Part shown: positions 47,159 through 60,900 of the stretch, piece by piece
Numbering within the stretch: position 1 is the stretch's first letter
How the letters are laid out: every line of letters starts with the position of its first letter
Assembly (NCBI RefSeq): GCF_037042905.1
Contig: NC_087257.1
Location: 17,926,001-17,990,000 of the forward strand
DNA from: Lytechinus pictus
Taxonomy: Eukaryota > Echinodermata > Echinoidea > Temnopleuroida > Toxopneustidae
Length of the DNA stretch: 64,000 bases
Direction: 5' to 3'
Program-made: the position numbers and the translations under genes
The notes under the pieces: model-generated
The model's database searches: none
The model's input: the letters and a program-made list of their open reading frames with translations, nothing else
What the model was told of the DNA's origin: nothing

Positions 47159-48889
47159 CCCCTTACGCCACAATATTAAGAAAAATCAGAAAAACAAAAC
47201 ACTTAAAATTAGATCAAAATCGTATAACGAATAACAAAGTTATGGCGATTTAAAGATTTGCATTATTTCGGTGAAACAGTTCTAGGCAGGTCTTCATGAA
47301 TATTCAAAAGAGCAAACTGATGATGTCATAAATCTCATATCCCCACTTGTTCTTTTGTATTTTATTATATGAAATGAGGTTCACTCAATTTTTTTCCTTC
47401 AAGATCGAACCAAAAATATTGGATCACAACTGATTAAGTGCATTCATTGCTGCAACTTATTTCATTATAAGGGAGAAATATCGTTCATACATGTATGAAA
47501 AAATGAAACAATTATGATTTCATGTAATAATACCATAATGGTTAGTTTCGGTCATTATCGCCCATTTGGTTTACGTAGCAGACGATGCTAGCCTACTAGT
47601 ATGTAGCATACTTATGCAGACCCTATTGCAAATCAAAATCAATTCCGGACTCGATATTTGCTTCCTCAAACTGTAGCTATATTATAAATATTAGTAGGCA
47701 AAGCTTTATAGTACAAGAACGTTGTTACTTTCAACATTGAATGCGTCAATTAAGTTTCTTTGGACTGTATTAATTGTTTCAAATAAAAAGAGTCTATAGG
47801 AACGGAAACTACCATACGTTAGTCATGTGACGTTGTACACAGAAATATGCCATGTTCTGCCTGCTCGATCTCAAAGTTTGGGAGAAAAATGAGATGTAAC
47901 CATTATACCAGTCATAAAGTATTATACATCAAACTGTAGGTAATTCATTTAGCATTGAGATGACAATCAATCTCGACCTTTCTAACCCTTAGGGATATTC
48001 CAGGGGGAAAACAAAGGTGGTGGTGTCTCGAAAATATGGGTGGTTTTCGACCCGTTTGCCATAGCATGATTTGTGAACATGGACACTTTCAAATCAACAG
48101 CGAGACGTAAATAATGACTTAATAAATTAATGGAATTTGATAAAATTTTCGCACTATTATCAATCTCGTGTGAGATTATTAATAGTGATATATTCCGATT
48201 TCTGCAATATTACGTTCATGAAAACAACTGTTCCCTGTGTTGAAGCTGTGTGTGTGGACTTTCGGGCACTCAAATGCACGCCACTAACCATTATGATTGA
48301 AAAAGGATCGAATGTGGGGATCGGGAAAGCTCCCCAGAAATTTTGAACTTATTTATCTTTTACTGCAAATTTTCACAAACTTCACCTAAAGTGTGCACAA
48401 AATCCTTCAATTTGATTTAGTTTAGAAATACACAAAGCGAGTTTCTTTAATTTTTTACGCGTCATGCCCCCAGGAAAAAAATTCTGGTTCGGCCACGAAG
48501 CTTAGGTCTTGGTGTCAAATCTGTCGTCATGAATCGATTGAAAGACAAATTTCCTTCGAGAGCTCGCTTACTTTATTTGTAAACCACGCATTTCCGATTT
48601 TATTGGTTATAGATTTTTCATAACAAAATTTCAGTCTGTATCACTTTAAATCTATCAAATTAAGAATATTATGAACTGAAAATTTCGCATAAGGATTATT
48701 TTTTCTTGGAAAGACCTTGTCACGCTCGTGAGAATTTTGACCTCTCCAGGATACCATGCATTCATCCCGCAGCTCTAGCTTTCCAAATTTCGTCTGCCAA
48801 CTTCATAAATGAACTACGTGTAACAAATGATAAACGCTAAAATTTTTATCATCATTTGTCCTGAAAATTGATAAAGTCCAACCACCATC
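47159..48889. other. Upstream region of the golgin gene, no other gene seen
   Basis: 47,200-47,400 resembles inner parts of the TTAA foldback elements. 48,000-48,889 should contain the golgin promoter and 5'UTR if the ATG exon is the first exon. An inverted pair (ACAAATGATAAA and TTTTATCATCATTTGT, 48,823-48,861) lies just upstream of the ATG. I could not place a TATA box or start site with confidence. Confidence 0.4.
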
Positions 48890-48976
48890 ATGTTTAAAAA
48901 GATGAAAAAGCAGATAGAGGACAAGGAGGCCAAGTCTCCTCTTCGTCCTCCGGATCAAAAGAAGGGAATAAACCAG
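48890..48976 (+). CDS. GOLGA4: Golgin exon 1 (start codon exon)
   Basis: 29 codons from ATG to GGGATAAACCAG/GTAAGC. It encodes a lysine-rich N-terminus. The ATG context is ATCATGT. The start is chosen because MFKK matches the known family start and the donor is consensus. Confidence 0.85.
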
Positions 48977-51900
48977 GTAAGCATGACCAGCAGCTTGTAC
49001 TACGATATTCACTGTACAGTCCCACGCACTGCAATGAATGTGGTTGAAACTTGCAATGCGTGGCGGTTAGCAGTGGCCAGTGCCAGGCACTCTAGGCGAC
49101 ACCCCAATACTTACCCGTGCTAATAATAAACTGGGACTCCACTCACGCGCATTTGGGCCGCCCTAGCTTAGAACTAAGCAATATTATCTAGAAATTGTTA
49201 CATTGTAGTCATTAAATATGTTCTATTAAATAAATTGATAATGTTTAATCGGTACTCACCGGTTCTTTTGTTGCATTTTCAGACCATTTCTCACAATTCT
49301 TCGTAAATATTTGCGGCAAATTTTGTCGCCATAGACAGCTTAGCATCCATCTTTATTGATAAATGGAGCGCCCTTTACGATAGTTGTTAATGCCGCGGAG
49401 AAATCGTTAGGCATTTTGGCCTGTGTTCAAGGCGTTCTTTCTGTTTTATTTTTTATATTGAAGATTGTGCATTTGTTGAATAGCGCCGTCTACGTCAGGT
49501 ATGAGATCGAGTGTATAAATAAACTCTTCCAAAATAATTATGATTCCGACCTGGCGCTGTTTAACTTCAATCTCTTTCACCTAAATTAGCGATGAATGCT
49601 AGCATTATAAAATATATATTATCAACGTCTGACGAAAAGAATAACCAACCGATCAGCTGACGAGAACGCGAATCACGTGATCTTCATATCAGCTTCGATC
49701 GCGAGTCAGAAGAGAAGAGCAGCTGCCCAGAAAATCAGGAAAAAGCCGTGAAAATGTAAGTTCCCCTTCATTTCTTTCATTTTTTGTTGTTGCTAACGAT
49801 GCATTTACACTATAAAATTATAATTTAAATAAGAGAAAGGAATATAGCTTGTACTTGTGTCGTGATATAATATATAAATATCCTGTTCTCAGAGATTTCT
49901 AACCAAAAATACTACTGATGTCGCCTATGAGGTCCATACATGTAATGTTGGACCTCATTGGTACTAGGACTAGGAGTGGTGCCAGGCAGTGCAGCAGCAG
50001 GCACGCCCAGGCCCACTCACACTGAAAAAAAAGTCAGTAGTAGTCACCCAAGGGTTCATTACATGCCGCCGCGCACAGAAAAATCAAGCCATAGAAGTCG
50101 TGTGTTGTGGACCCAAGAAGCACTCTGGGGCTACAGTCCTACGGCTACACCGCTAGTAGTATTATTCCAACACGTGTTGGAAAAGTCGACGCCAGACGGG
50201 TACGTTTTGGCCTTGAATTTCCAGCCAATTCATAGAAATTACGGCCTAAATTTAGGTCTAACTTATTAATTATATACTAATTGTAATGTAAAATGGGTAC
50301 TCACAGGTTCTTTTCTTTCCAAATTTTGTGTTTTCATCGCCTCTTCTGGCCAACTCTTGCGGCGGCTGTTGTCGCCATAGCATAGGATCCTGTACATGCA
50401 AATCCAGGGCGAGTTGTCACATGACGCTCGCGAGTCTCTAGGCGTTATGGCCTTTAATCAAGGCGTTCATTTTGTTATAATTTTATAATGACGCTTAAAT
50501 ATCGAAATCAATGTAGACGAGTCTGTGCATGGGGCATAACAGAGATGTTATATTCATTAAAGTGGTTTATAAATTTTATCTCGGGGGTCTATATGGACAT
50601 TTATCAATTCTTTGTTCTGTGATATATTGTAATATAAATTATGAACGTCTGACAAAAAGATAACCAACCAATCACCTGACCGATCAGCTGACCAGTACGT
50701 GAATCACATCGGAGTTGATCAGTCCTCACAGCGTTTGGAACGCTCACCAAGAATTCAAGAAAAAAGACTGAAAATGTAAGTTTAACCTCAATCCATTAAC
50801 TTTTAAACATTGTAAAAGATTATTTATGATGTTAAGAACTAATTCATACCAAAATTTTTACCATCCAATTTGTATTAAGGCGTACATTTGCCAAAGTCCT
50901 TGGGTGCAAATAGAAACGGCAATGTCTAACCGGTTTTATCACTTATGTCGCCTATGAGGTCCATACATGTAATGTTTGGACCTCATTGGTACTAGGAGTG
51001 CCAAGAAGTGAGATCCCAGCACGCGCGACCCACTAAAAGTACTGGCACTAGTTAGAAATCCACTGCCAAACGTGGTTCGTGGTGCGAGGTTAGTAATAGT
51101 ATATACTAACCTCGCAATACGTGTGAGTGGTAGTAGTATGAGGTTCGTATTGTATACAAACCTTGTACACCGGACCGCGTTTGACCCTGGATTTCGAAGT
51201 AGTCGGCAAACATCGCCTCATTGGCATTGCTGAAGTAATATTTGCCGAAACTCCTCGCTACTCACCGGGGCTCTTTCATCATGTTCATGTCTTTCCGAAA
51301 TTTCCGGTAAGTAGCAATACCAGGGCGCGACAAACCCGCTTGCCCGGGGCAAGTGAAATTGACGTGCGGGCAAGCATTTTTCAAAGTCAATTGCCCGATC
51401 GGGTAAGTAATTGTTTTGAAAATGAAAAAGATAAATTGACAAAATGACAGTAAAGTTTAAATAATAATATATTGCAATTATCGGCATTATCTCTCATACA
51501 ATGTCATACTCATAGTAGTAAAAAAACAGTGGAAACCTGTCAAATCAGCGCCAATTCATCGACATTTTATCGCCAGCGTTCCCGTTCGATGGGGGCTGCC
51601 ATCTTACTTTCTAAACTACACTGTGCGCATGTGCTACTAATCGACGAAGGAGCTAGCTGGGGAAACCCCTCTCTCGCCCTCAGAGCGCATGCTCTAATAC
51701 ATCGCCGCTACAGTACATGGACGGACGTACACGAGCGATCGCGAGCCAGTCGACTCTCGAGCTAGATCGCGCTGAATGCATGCAAGCAAGCTTCGGACTG
51801 ACTCGGCCAGGACCAGGGTGACCAGACGTCCCGTATTTTATTCATTTCTAAAACATTTTAGTTTTTTTTTTAATTTTAAAAATATATAAAAACACCAAAT

Positions 51901-54900
51901 ATCAGGATTTTTGTTATGTGATTGGATTGTTTTTATTTGCTTGAAGTTTGAACTTTTTTCCTCTTTCTTTCTATCCTGATATCCTTCCTTCTTGCCCTTT
52001 TTTGTTACATATCTATTTTTATTTCCTGATCCTTTCTCTGTTAATTTTCTTTCTTTCCTTCTTTCTCTTACTTGCCTTCTTTATTACATTTTCTTTTTTT
52101 ATTTCCTTCATTCCTTCTCCCTTCCACTCGTTTTTATTTTCGTTCTTTCTCTCCTTCCATTATTTTTTTTTTTTCATTCTGGCCTCCCTTCATTCTTTCC
52201 TCCCTCTCTTTCCTCCTTTCTTTCTTTCATTATTTATTTCATTTTGTCCTTCTTATTCTTTTCCCTTATACTTTATTTCCCTTTCTTCCTTCATTCCTTC
52301 CCTCCTTCCTTCCTGTTTTCTTCTTTCTTTGTTTCCAAGAATGAAGGAAACATTTTCTTTCCTTCATTCTTTCTTTCCTCCACCTTTTTTCTTTCTTTCT
52401 TTTTGTCTTTCTCTTCTTTATTTTTACTTTCACACATTTATTCATCTTCCCTTCTTTTCTTTTTTTTCTTTCTATATTCAATTCAAAGAATGACTGAAAC
52501 CTTGTCACCCTGGCCAGGACTCGGCTTCAACTTCAAACCAAATAAACAATGAGTCGTCAGACTATTAAAATAGGCGACTTTTGTCATCGTGATCGGCGAC
52601 CAGAACAACTTGAACAAGAAAAAGAAATGCCAAGGGCAGCGCCAGTAAATCAAGTTCAGCCAGGACAGAAAAGAATAATTAAGAGCAAAAGAATTTTTGA
52701 AAAAAAATTGGGCAAGCAGTTTTTTCTATGGGCAAGCAAATTTTTTTATCACTTGCCCGACAGAGGCCTGGCAATACACTAAAAAAAAATTAGTCATTAT
52801 TTGGAAATAATAATAGTACAAAAAAAGCAAATTCTCTTACCTCGGCCTGGAAAGTGACTTCGCTTGTTTTTTCTACGGAAATACAAGGAAGCCCGTTGGT
52901 GGCGCTAATAAATTTCACAACCTTGATTCAACTCCTCGGTAATTTTACAACTGTGTCTAAATTCTTTGAAAGCGCAATTCTTATGATTAATTGGCTAATT
53001 ATGGGCACCAATAAATGAAATACCTTCAAAAACATAATTCAAGATAATTATTGGCGATGATAACACTTTTTTGCAAATAATTTTAAACGATGACTAATAA
53101 AAAAAATTGAAAAAATATATGTGCCTGGAACTAAACCAGCAGTACAAGCTTTAACGAACGCCAATACGGTAAACCAAAGTCTATACAATGAAAAGATCAC
53201 AGACTTCGTGTAATGCCTTGCGTTGATTTGCGTGTAAAATAGATTAGGTGCCTCGTCTTTCCCTTGTGTCTTTGATATGAATATAAATCGCGCGCCCTCT
53301 TTTGGCCAATAATTGATATCGTTGCTGATCAATTTTTATCTCTGTGAAATCTTCACTGAAGATCAAGGAAAAATACATATTTTTTAAAAGAAACTTCAAG
53401 GAGAAGTCGCCAAAGGATCTAAATGGTTCGGTAAGTGTCATAGCAGAATGTGAAATCCCAAATTATATGTTATGTTTATTTGGGCAAAAGCCCATTATAT
53501 ATTTGCATGTGTCGTGTGTGTCGCGTGCATATGAATGATATTCCTTCGCACGCGAGATGCAATGAACCCATGGGTGGCCCAGGCCCACCTAGTCTTGAGG
53601 ACGCAATGATGATGACTTTTAAAATAATGAAATACACTTCTTCATCATTGACGTCTTGACACTCTTCCCATAGTCGCAGAAGAGAAGGACCAAAACAAAA
53701 ATGGATTTCCCTAGGAAATCCATCTTTTGAAACCAAAATCACGTGAAGTTTATGAATTGTATAGATTTTCACACCTTCCTACGCCTAATGCGTAGGAAGG
53801 TTTTAAAAATTGTTATATAAAAATGTAGAAAATAAAGGTTTCTTACCTAACTGATGCCGCGTAGACCCCTCGATCCACATGTAAACAACGGAAATACGGA
53901 AATACAATAGCGTCGTCGACCCTTGAACCGTTTATGTATGACGTACTTCTGGCTAGCAATGCCGTTCTGACGAATAATTCATAGAAAAAATTATTATTTC
54001 ACAAATACTAAAATTCAATACGTAATTATAAATAATTAGTTTAATACTGATAATTGTAATTACGTAATAAATTTTAGTATTTGTGAAATAATAATTTTTT
54101 TCTATAAATTATTTGTCAGAACGGCATTGCTAGCCGGAAGTACGTCATTTTGTACATAAACGGTTCAAGGGTCAACGCTGTTGTATTTCCGTTGTTTACA
54201 AACCGTTTACATGTGGATCGAGGGGTCTACGCGGCATTAGGTAAGAAACCTCTATTTTCTACATTTTTATATAATAATTTTAAAACCTTCCTGCGCATTA
54301 GGCGTAGGAAGGTGTGGAAATCAATAAAATTTATAAAGTTCACGTGATTTTGGTTTCAAAAGATGGATTTCCTAAATCTTTGTTTTGGTCCTTCTCTTCT
54401 GCGACTATGGGAAGAGTGTCAAGACGTCAATGATGAAGAAGTATATTTCATTATTTTAAAAGTCATCATCATTGCGTCCTCAAGATTAGGCCCACCGCGA
54501 TGCCGACACACCTCGCTCGGCTCTGTCCGCATCACTCACACGTATTGTGAGGTTAGTATTTAGTATACTAACCTCGCACCATGAACCGCGTTTGGCAGTG
54601 GATTTCTAACTGGTGGGTCGCGTCGCGCGTGTTGCGATCCCACTTCTCCGAGACTTCTGGCACTCTAGGCGACACCCCCATAGTTAGGCCATGCCCACTC
54701 ACACGTATTGTGAGGTTAGTATATATACTAACCTCACACAACCAACGTGTTTACGCGATGGATTTTAGAGTTGCCGTTTACATCGCTTCATAACGTGAAT
54801 GATGTTAGCCGAAATCCATTCCGCTACTCACCAGGGCTTTTTCTGGTGAAAAGCGTTCCATTTTCAATTCTTAACATATTTTTTTATTTAAAAAGGACCC

Positions 54901-57900
54901 AAAAAGAGCAAAATCGCTTACCTCGGCCTGGAAAGTGGCTTCGCATGTTTCTTCCATGGAAATAAAAGGAAGGTCGTTGTTGGCGCTAATACAATTCACA
55001 ACCTTAATTCAGCTTGTCGGTATTTTTTAAACTAGATTTTTTATTCATTGTATGCCCAATTCCAATGATTGTTTGATAAAATAGAGAACCAATAAATGCA
55101 ATAACTTAAAAAACATACTTTTTTATTATTTTTGCTGACGATAATTTTAATACATTTTGGAAAATATTCAAAGCGATGACAAATTAAACAAAAAATATAG
55201 AAAATTCTACGTACCTTGAACGAAGCCTCGCAAGTGCCACCGTTCGTTTGTCAATTAAAGTTCCACCAAAGTCTTTACAGTAAAAAGATTGGACACTTTG
55301 CCGACTTCGCGTAATGCTTTGCATCAATTGACGTGTAAGATAGTTTTTGTTTCTAGTCTTTCCCTTGTAGTGTCTTTGATATGAAAATAAATCGCGCGCC
55401 CTCTTTCGCTCATTAGACAAAAAATATGAGAAATCGCAAGGTTGCTTTGTATTTTCATTATTTTACAAGCTCTCCAATGGTACATGTACCAAATTTGTTG
55501 GGATTCCTGTTAGCTTTCTAGAAGTCTCTGATCTCCCTAGCAAATGGACATGAATTGAAAATTGCATTTATAATACAAAAGTCAATGCTACATGTACAAG
55601 AGTCATTAACAGTCAAGTTGCCTCACACTGCATGTTCTAATGGCAGAAGGTGCAATGGCCATTCACCCCTGCATCATGGACAATTCTTGTTAATTTCAAA
55701 GTTCACAAAGTTCATGGACAATTTAAATGCATTCTTAGTTATTCTCAGATTTGTTTTTCAATTTGCCATTTTGAAAATCTTCCCAAGATTTAATTGAATT
55801 TGCTGTATTTTATTTAGATATACAATTTTTTTCAGCCTGAAATATTCCTTATTAACGTCCCAAGAGTTCAAGACTGACTGGATAAACTCACACAATAATG
55901 CGAAGTATAAAGTATCTTATCTCTAATAACCTTGCACAACAGGGTCCTGCCATTAATACAAAGAGTTGTGATTGATCTGATCTACATACCACAGCTACAT
56001 GTATGGAAAACCAGCAACACAAACATCCAAAATTATGCATGTTTAGACTGATTTCTAGATGACATTTAAACTCATACATTCCTAGTTCTCTTGATAATTC
56101 AGTGCGTTTCTCTTTTGTTCAACATAGTGCAAATTTCCCGTCGAAAAAATTATGATCATTATACATGTAATTGATTATAGTTGATTTTTAATCAGATTAA
56201 TCACTATGGCCTATATTCTGAAGTGAGGTTTAACAGACCACGGTCTAACTATGTGCTAAAATTAAGGGAAGCCAAAAACTCCAAACTTTTGCTTATATTG
56301 TACATTTCTCATATTTGCTATTTTGTTTCCCTCTGCTTTCGTAATGAAGAAAAATACTTCAATTATCATTCCCAGACAATTATGAACAATTTGAGTATCA
56401 AATGAGTTAATAAATTGGATGTGAACTGTTAAGGATTTGTGCCCAATTGGCTCTCCATACTTGAACCACAACTTTTAACCAGGGTTTAATTTAAACCCGA
56501 ATTCAGAATACAGGCCTAAGTATTCACAACTCTTTTTGAGATTGGACACAGGGATTCTGTACTTTATATCTTCTTCACCTCTTTGCTCACTATTTTCTGT
56601 GTAACTAACAGCCCATCAAGTCCCCAGGTGTCGGAAATACCAATGCTAGTTCTACTCCATCCTCGACACCAGATTCGAAACCTGATCGGGATTCCCTAAA
56701 CTCAAGGAGGCCCCAGGTATCATACACAAATGAATGTCAGTTGTGTGTGTATCATCATCCCGCTCAATTTCATCCCATAAACATCATGATATATCATTTA
56801 AAAAATAGAGCATATATATATTTTAGGTCAAATTGTGGATAAAAGTGTACAGTTATTCATCATTTGACCATCCAGTTTTATTTTTTACCCATTTGATTTT
56901 GAATTTGTTCTATTTTCCATTATGTTGTGTAAACCATACCGGTACTCCTTCTACTTCTACAACGATACTCAGCAGGATCCATAAGTCAGGATGTAGTGCT
57001 AAGGAAATATCTTGGGTGCTCATCTGCAGTGCATACTTGTTAGTGCTTTTAAAACATTGTGCTGTTTGTGCAAGTAAAAATCTAGTTCCTTGATAGGCAT
57101 AGGCACATTTCATTCTGTAGCTCTCTGAATGTTAAACATGTGTTACATCATTACCACACCCAGTGTGCCATCATGTGAACGTGTCATTTATCTTTCAGTT
57201 TCATAATCCACAATACATGGAGGAAAAACAGCACTGAATTGAATGACTATATTTCATTTTATTATGACTTGGGTGACAGGTTAAGCATTAGTTATGGATG
57301 GCAAATGATATTGATCATTAAAATTAATCCTCTTTAAAATTGAACATTTGCTGCATTGAACTTCGCCATGAATAATTTAGTCTAGTACCTGAGTCTCTAC
57401 AAGCTAAAAGTACCGTATGCCTTTGGTACTTGTACATGTATAGATCTAGCAACTTCACAACTAATACTAGAAAAACAGAAAAAATAGTTCGATGTAAAGT
57501 GAAGTATTATTTTTTTGCATTACTATTAGTTTAATTATCATTTAGTATAATTAGGATAATAATGATGATGAGGTTGATGAATCATGTTGCTGTGTTGTCA
57601 AATTATATACATTTTGCAGTATTTGAATTAAATTTATTGTGACTGATTTAATGATAATGATTGATATTTTTGAATGGTTGATGGTTATGAAATGATGATA
57701 ATGATGATTAAACATTGAATAATTATTATCAGAATGATAATTATTCAATGTGACAATATATTTATTTATTTATTCTATATTTATTATTATTATTGATATT
57801 GTTGCTATTATTATTATTATATCATGATCATTATCATTGTCACATTTGTATTATCATTTTTATTCTTACTTTTATTTCTAAAAATATTACTTTTTTTCTT

Positions 57901-60900
57901 ATTGTTATCACTACTATTGTAATTGTCATAATAGCAGCATCATCCTTTGTGTACTTTGACTCTAATCCATTCTTTACCTTGTTTTGCCCACCAGACCCCC
58001 AATGACAAGACCCCCAGCGGTGCGGAAGCCAGACCTAGAACCCCTTCCTCTACCAGTACTACACCAGGAACCCCTAACCAGGGACCTCGGAACAAAGTCA
58101 GCTCATCAGCTCCAGAGGCTGAACAAGCAATCATCAAACAATCAACACCCTTGGTAATTAGCTCTTACATGTATACACTCTTGTTTGTCAGCACTTTTCA
58201 ATGCTAAACAATTTGATCATCGCCAGCTGTATATATGTATATAATATTGACTGGCCTTGAGGGGAACATCAAATATATATTGCCCGCAACAGAACCATAT
58301 TGGCCTGAGGCTTTAGATGAGGGCAATATGGTTAAATAATTTTGTTATCATCCAAATCAGATATCTAGAGCAAAAATCATGAAAAATTAAGAAATATGGT
58401 TTTATTGTGTCATGTTTATATATCAGGGGCTAGACTCTGCGCTTTGCTATTTTGATGTATGTGGTATATTTTTGAAAATAGTTGTAAATCCATTTTATTT
58501 TATTATTAAATTTTCCATCTGCAGGAAAATGCTGCAACACCGCCTCGGCCTAAGCAAGGTGCACCCCCATCCCTGGGTGAAAGCCCCCTCTTCCCTCAGT
58601 ACCAGGCCCCTACCAGCGTCTATGAAGCGCCCTCTGATACCGAGAGCGAGATGGAAGAATCGGGATTGACCATGGATTCCATGAGAAAAGAAGAGCTGTT
58701 CCAGCGCTATAAGCTCATGGAGAGGAGCTCGTTCAAATACAGGACAAGATATAAGGAGGTGGGAATCTGGTTTTTAACATCCCCATTACAGTTATAGGGG
58801 CAGCACTATAGGGGAAGGGGCAGGGGGGACTGCCCCTTGATTATTCAAGTGGTTTTATTTTTTTTAAAAGGAGGAGAAAAGGAGAAAAAAAATAGGATAA
58901 AAAGATGCATGTCATGCAACTCAGGAGTACCTTTGCATTTTCTTTTATAAATTGAATAAATTATTAATTATCTTGTCCCCACCCCTTTTCAAAATGCCCT
59001 GGCCATGTTCAACTACAGTCACCAGTTCACACGCATCTCCTTATTGATGACTACATAGAAGTGTGCATCCTCTGTGCATGGTCTGCCAAATGTGGTGATG
59101 CTCTAAATCTTGCATTCAACTTGGAATTCAATTGTGACATATAGTCACATTTATTAACATCTTTGGTGAAATATTACCCTGTGCATGTACAAACAGAGTT
59201 GGTGGTCATTTTGTTAAATTCTGTTTGGATTCACTTTGTGACCTTTACCCAATGGAATTGATCATATTATTTATCTCTAACATAAAAGGCTGATATCCTT
59301 TTGAAGATTTATTTTATCACTACATGCCTTCTCTTTGACCAAAATAGTATGGACTATCAATATGATGTTTTATATTTTCTCACAAATACTTGCAGGCCTC
59401 AGGAGCGTATAAAGACTTACAAAAGGAAAATGAGAAAATCAAGGTATGTTACAATATTCTGTGGTTGCCTAAAAGTAAACTTGCATTGCAGGAACATTTT
59501 TGTGATTTGATGTTGATGTGTGTCATTGGACGATTCTGATGATGTTGTAGCCATCTGCTTCAAATAATTGATGTGCAAAGATGCTGTTTTGGATTATTTT
59601 AAATCAAAAGAATTATTTATAAATCACTATTATTAGTACTGTTGTATTAATTATTATGATTATTATCATTATTATTATTATTATTGCTATTATTATTATT
59701 ATTATTAGTAGTAGTAGTAGTAGTTGTAGTAGTACAGTAGTAGTAGTACATGTAGTAGTAGTACTGGTAGTAGTAGTAGTAGAAGTAGTAGTAGTAGTAG
59801 TTGTAGTATTAGTTGTAGTAGCGATAGTGAACATGTCAGTATTTGGCAGTAATTGTACATGTTAATGTTGTTTGGTGCAAAAATTCTGTGGTAACTTGAA
59901 TAAGGACTGTCTTTAAATCAGAAAATTTCATATGAATCAATGATAATTTTCTACATCATCTCTATTTCCTGTCCTCTTTTCTCTTTTTTTGTAGAATATC
60001 ATGTCACAAACTCAGGATAAAGCACTCAGGAGAATATCAGAACTCAAAGAGGTAAGAACTTAATATGGCAGACATATTGTTGCTGAGGAGAAGAATGAGG
60101 AGGAGGAGAAGGAGAAGGAGGAGGAGAAGAAGGGAAAGGAAAAGGAGGAGTAGTAGAAGAAGGAGGAGGAGGAAGGAGGAGGAGCAGTAGTAGAAGAAGG
60201 AGGAGAAGGAGGAGTAGTAGTAGAAGAAGGAGGAGGATGAAGGAGGAGAAGAAGAAGTGAGAGAAGAAGGAAAAGTGGACGACAAAAAAAGAGGAGAGGA
60301 AGAAGAAAAAGGAGGAGAAATGAAGAAGAAAATGAAGGTGGAGGAGGAAGGAGAAGGAAGAAGAATAAGAGAAAGGAGGAAGAGAAAAAGAAGGAGGAGA
60401 AGAAGAGGAAAAAGAGAAAAAAAGAGTGGAAAAGAAGAGAGGGAGGAGAAGGAGGACGAGAGGGGAAATGAGATGCAGAAAATAAGAAAAAATAATGAGA
60501 ACGAGAAGCAGAAGGACAATCTAGGGGAGGAAGATAAGTAAACAAAACTAAACCAACAATCATGTAAACTTTTATCTTTCAGGCAGCTGAACTTGACAGG
60601 GGGGCCAAGATGCACATGGAAGAAACATTCCGTTTATCTCTCGAAGAGAAAGATGAGATGGTAAAAGTACTACAAACACAGGTGAGATTATACACCATTC
60701 TGGGTGGGTGTTTCATAAAGCTGTTTGTAAGTTAGGAATGAGTTAATGAACGACTGATAACCCTTCTAGTGACCAATAAGTATTAGGCTATAGCACTTGT
60801 CACAAGAAAGTGTCACCAGTTTGTTAAGTAATGTGTAACTTATAAACAACTTTCGGAAAGTGCCACCTGATCTTTTACTTATCAGTGCTCATCAGTGATA

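Noticed and set aside
51948-52552. 181-186 codon frames rich in Phe, Ser and Leu
   Set aside because: They lie in the CT-rich interior of a hAT element with a perfect target duplication. Two overlapping frames are equally open, which indicates composition and not coding.
60037-60615. 192-codon minus-strand frame
   Set aside because: It is the antisense of the intron 6 purine tract and yields only Ser/Phe/Leu low-complexity sequence.
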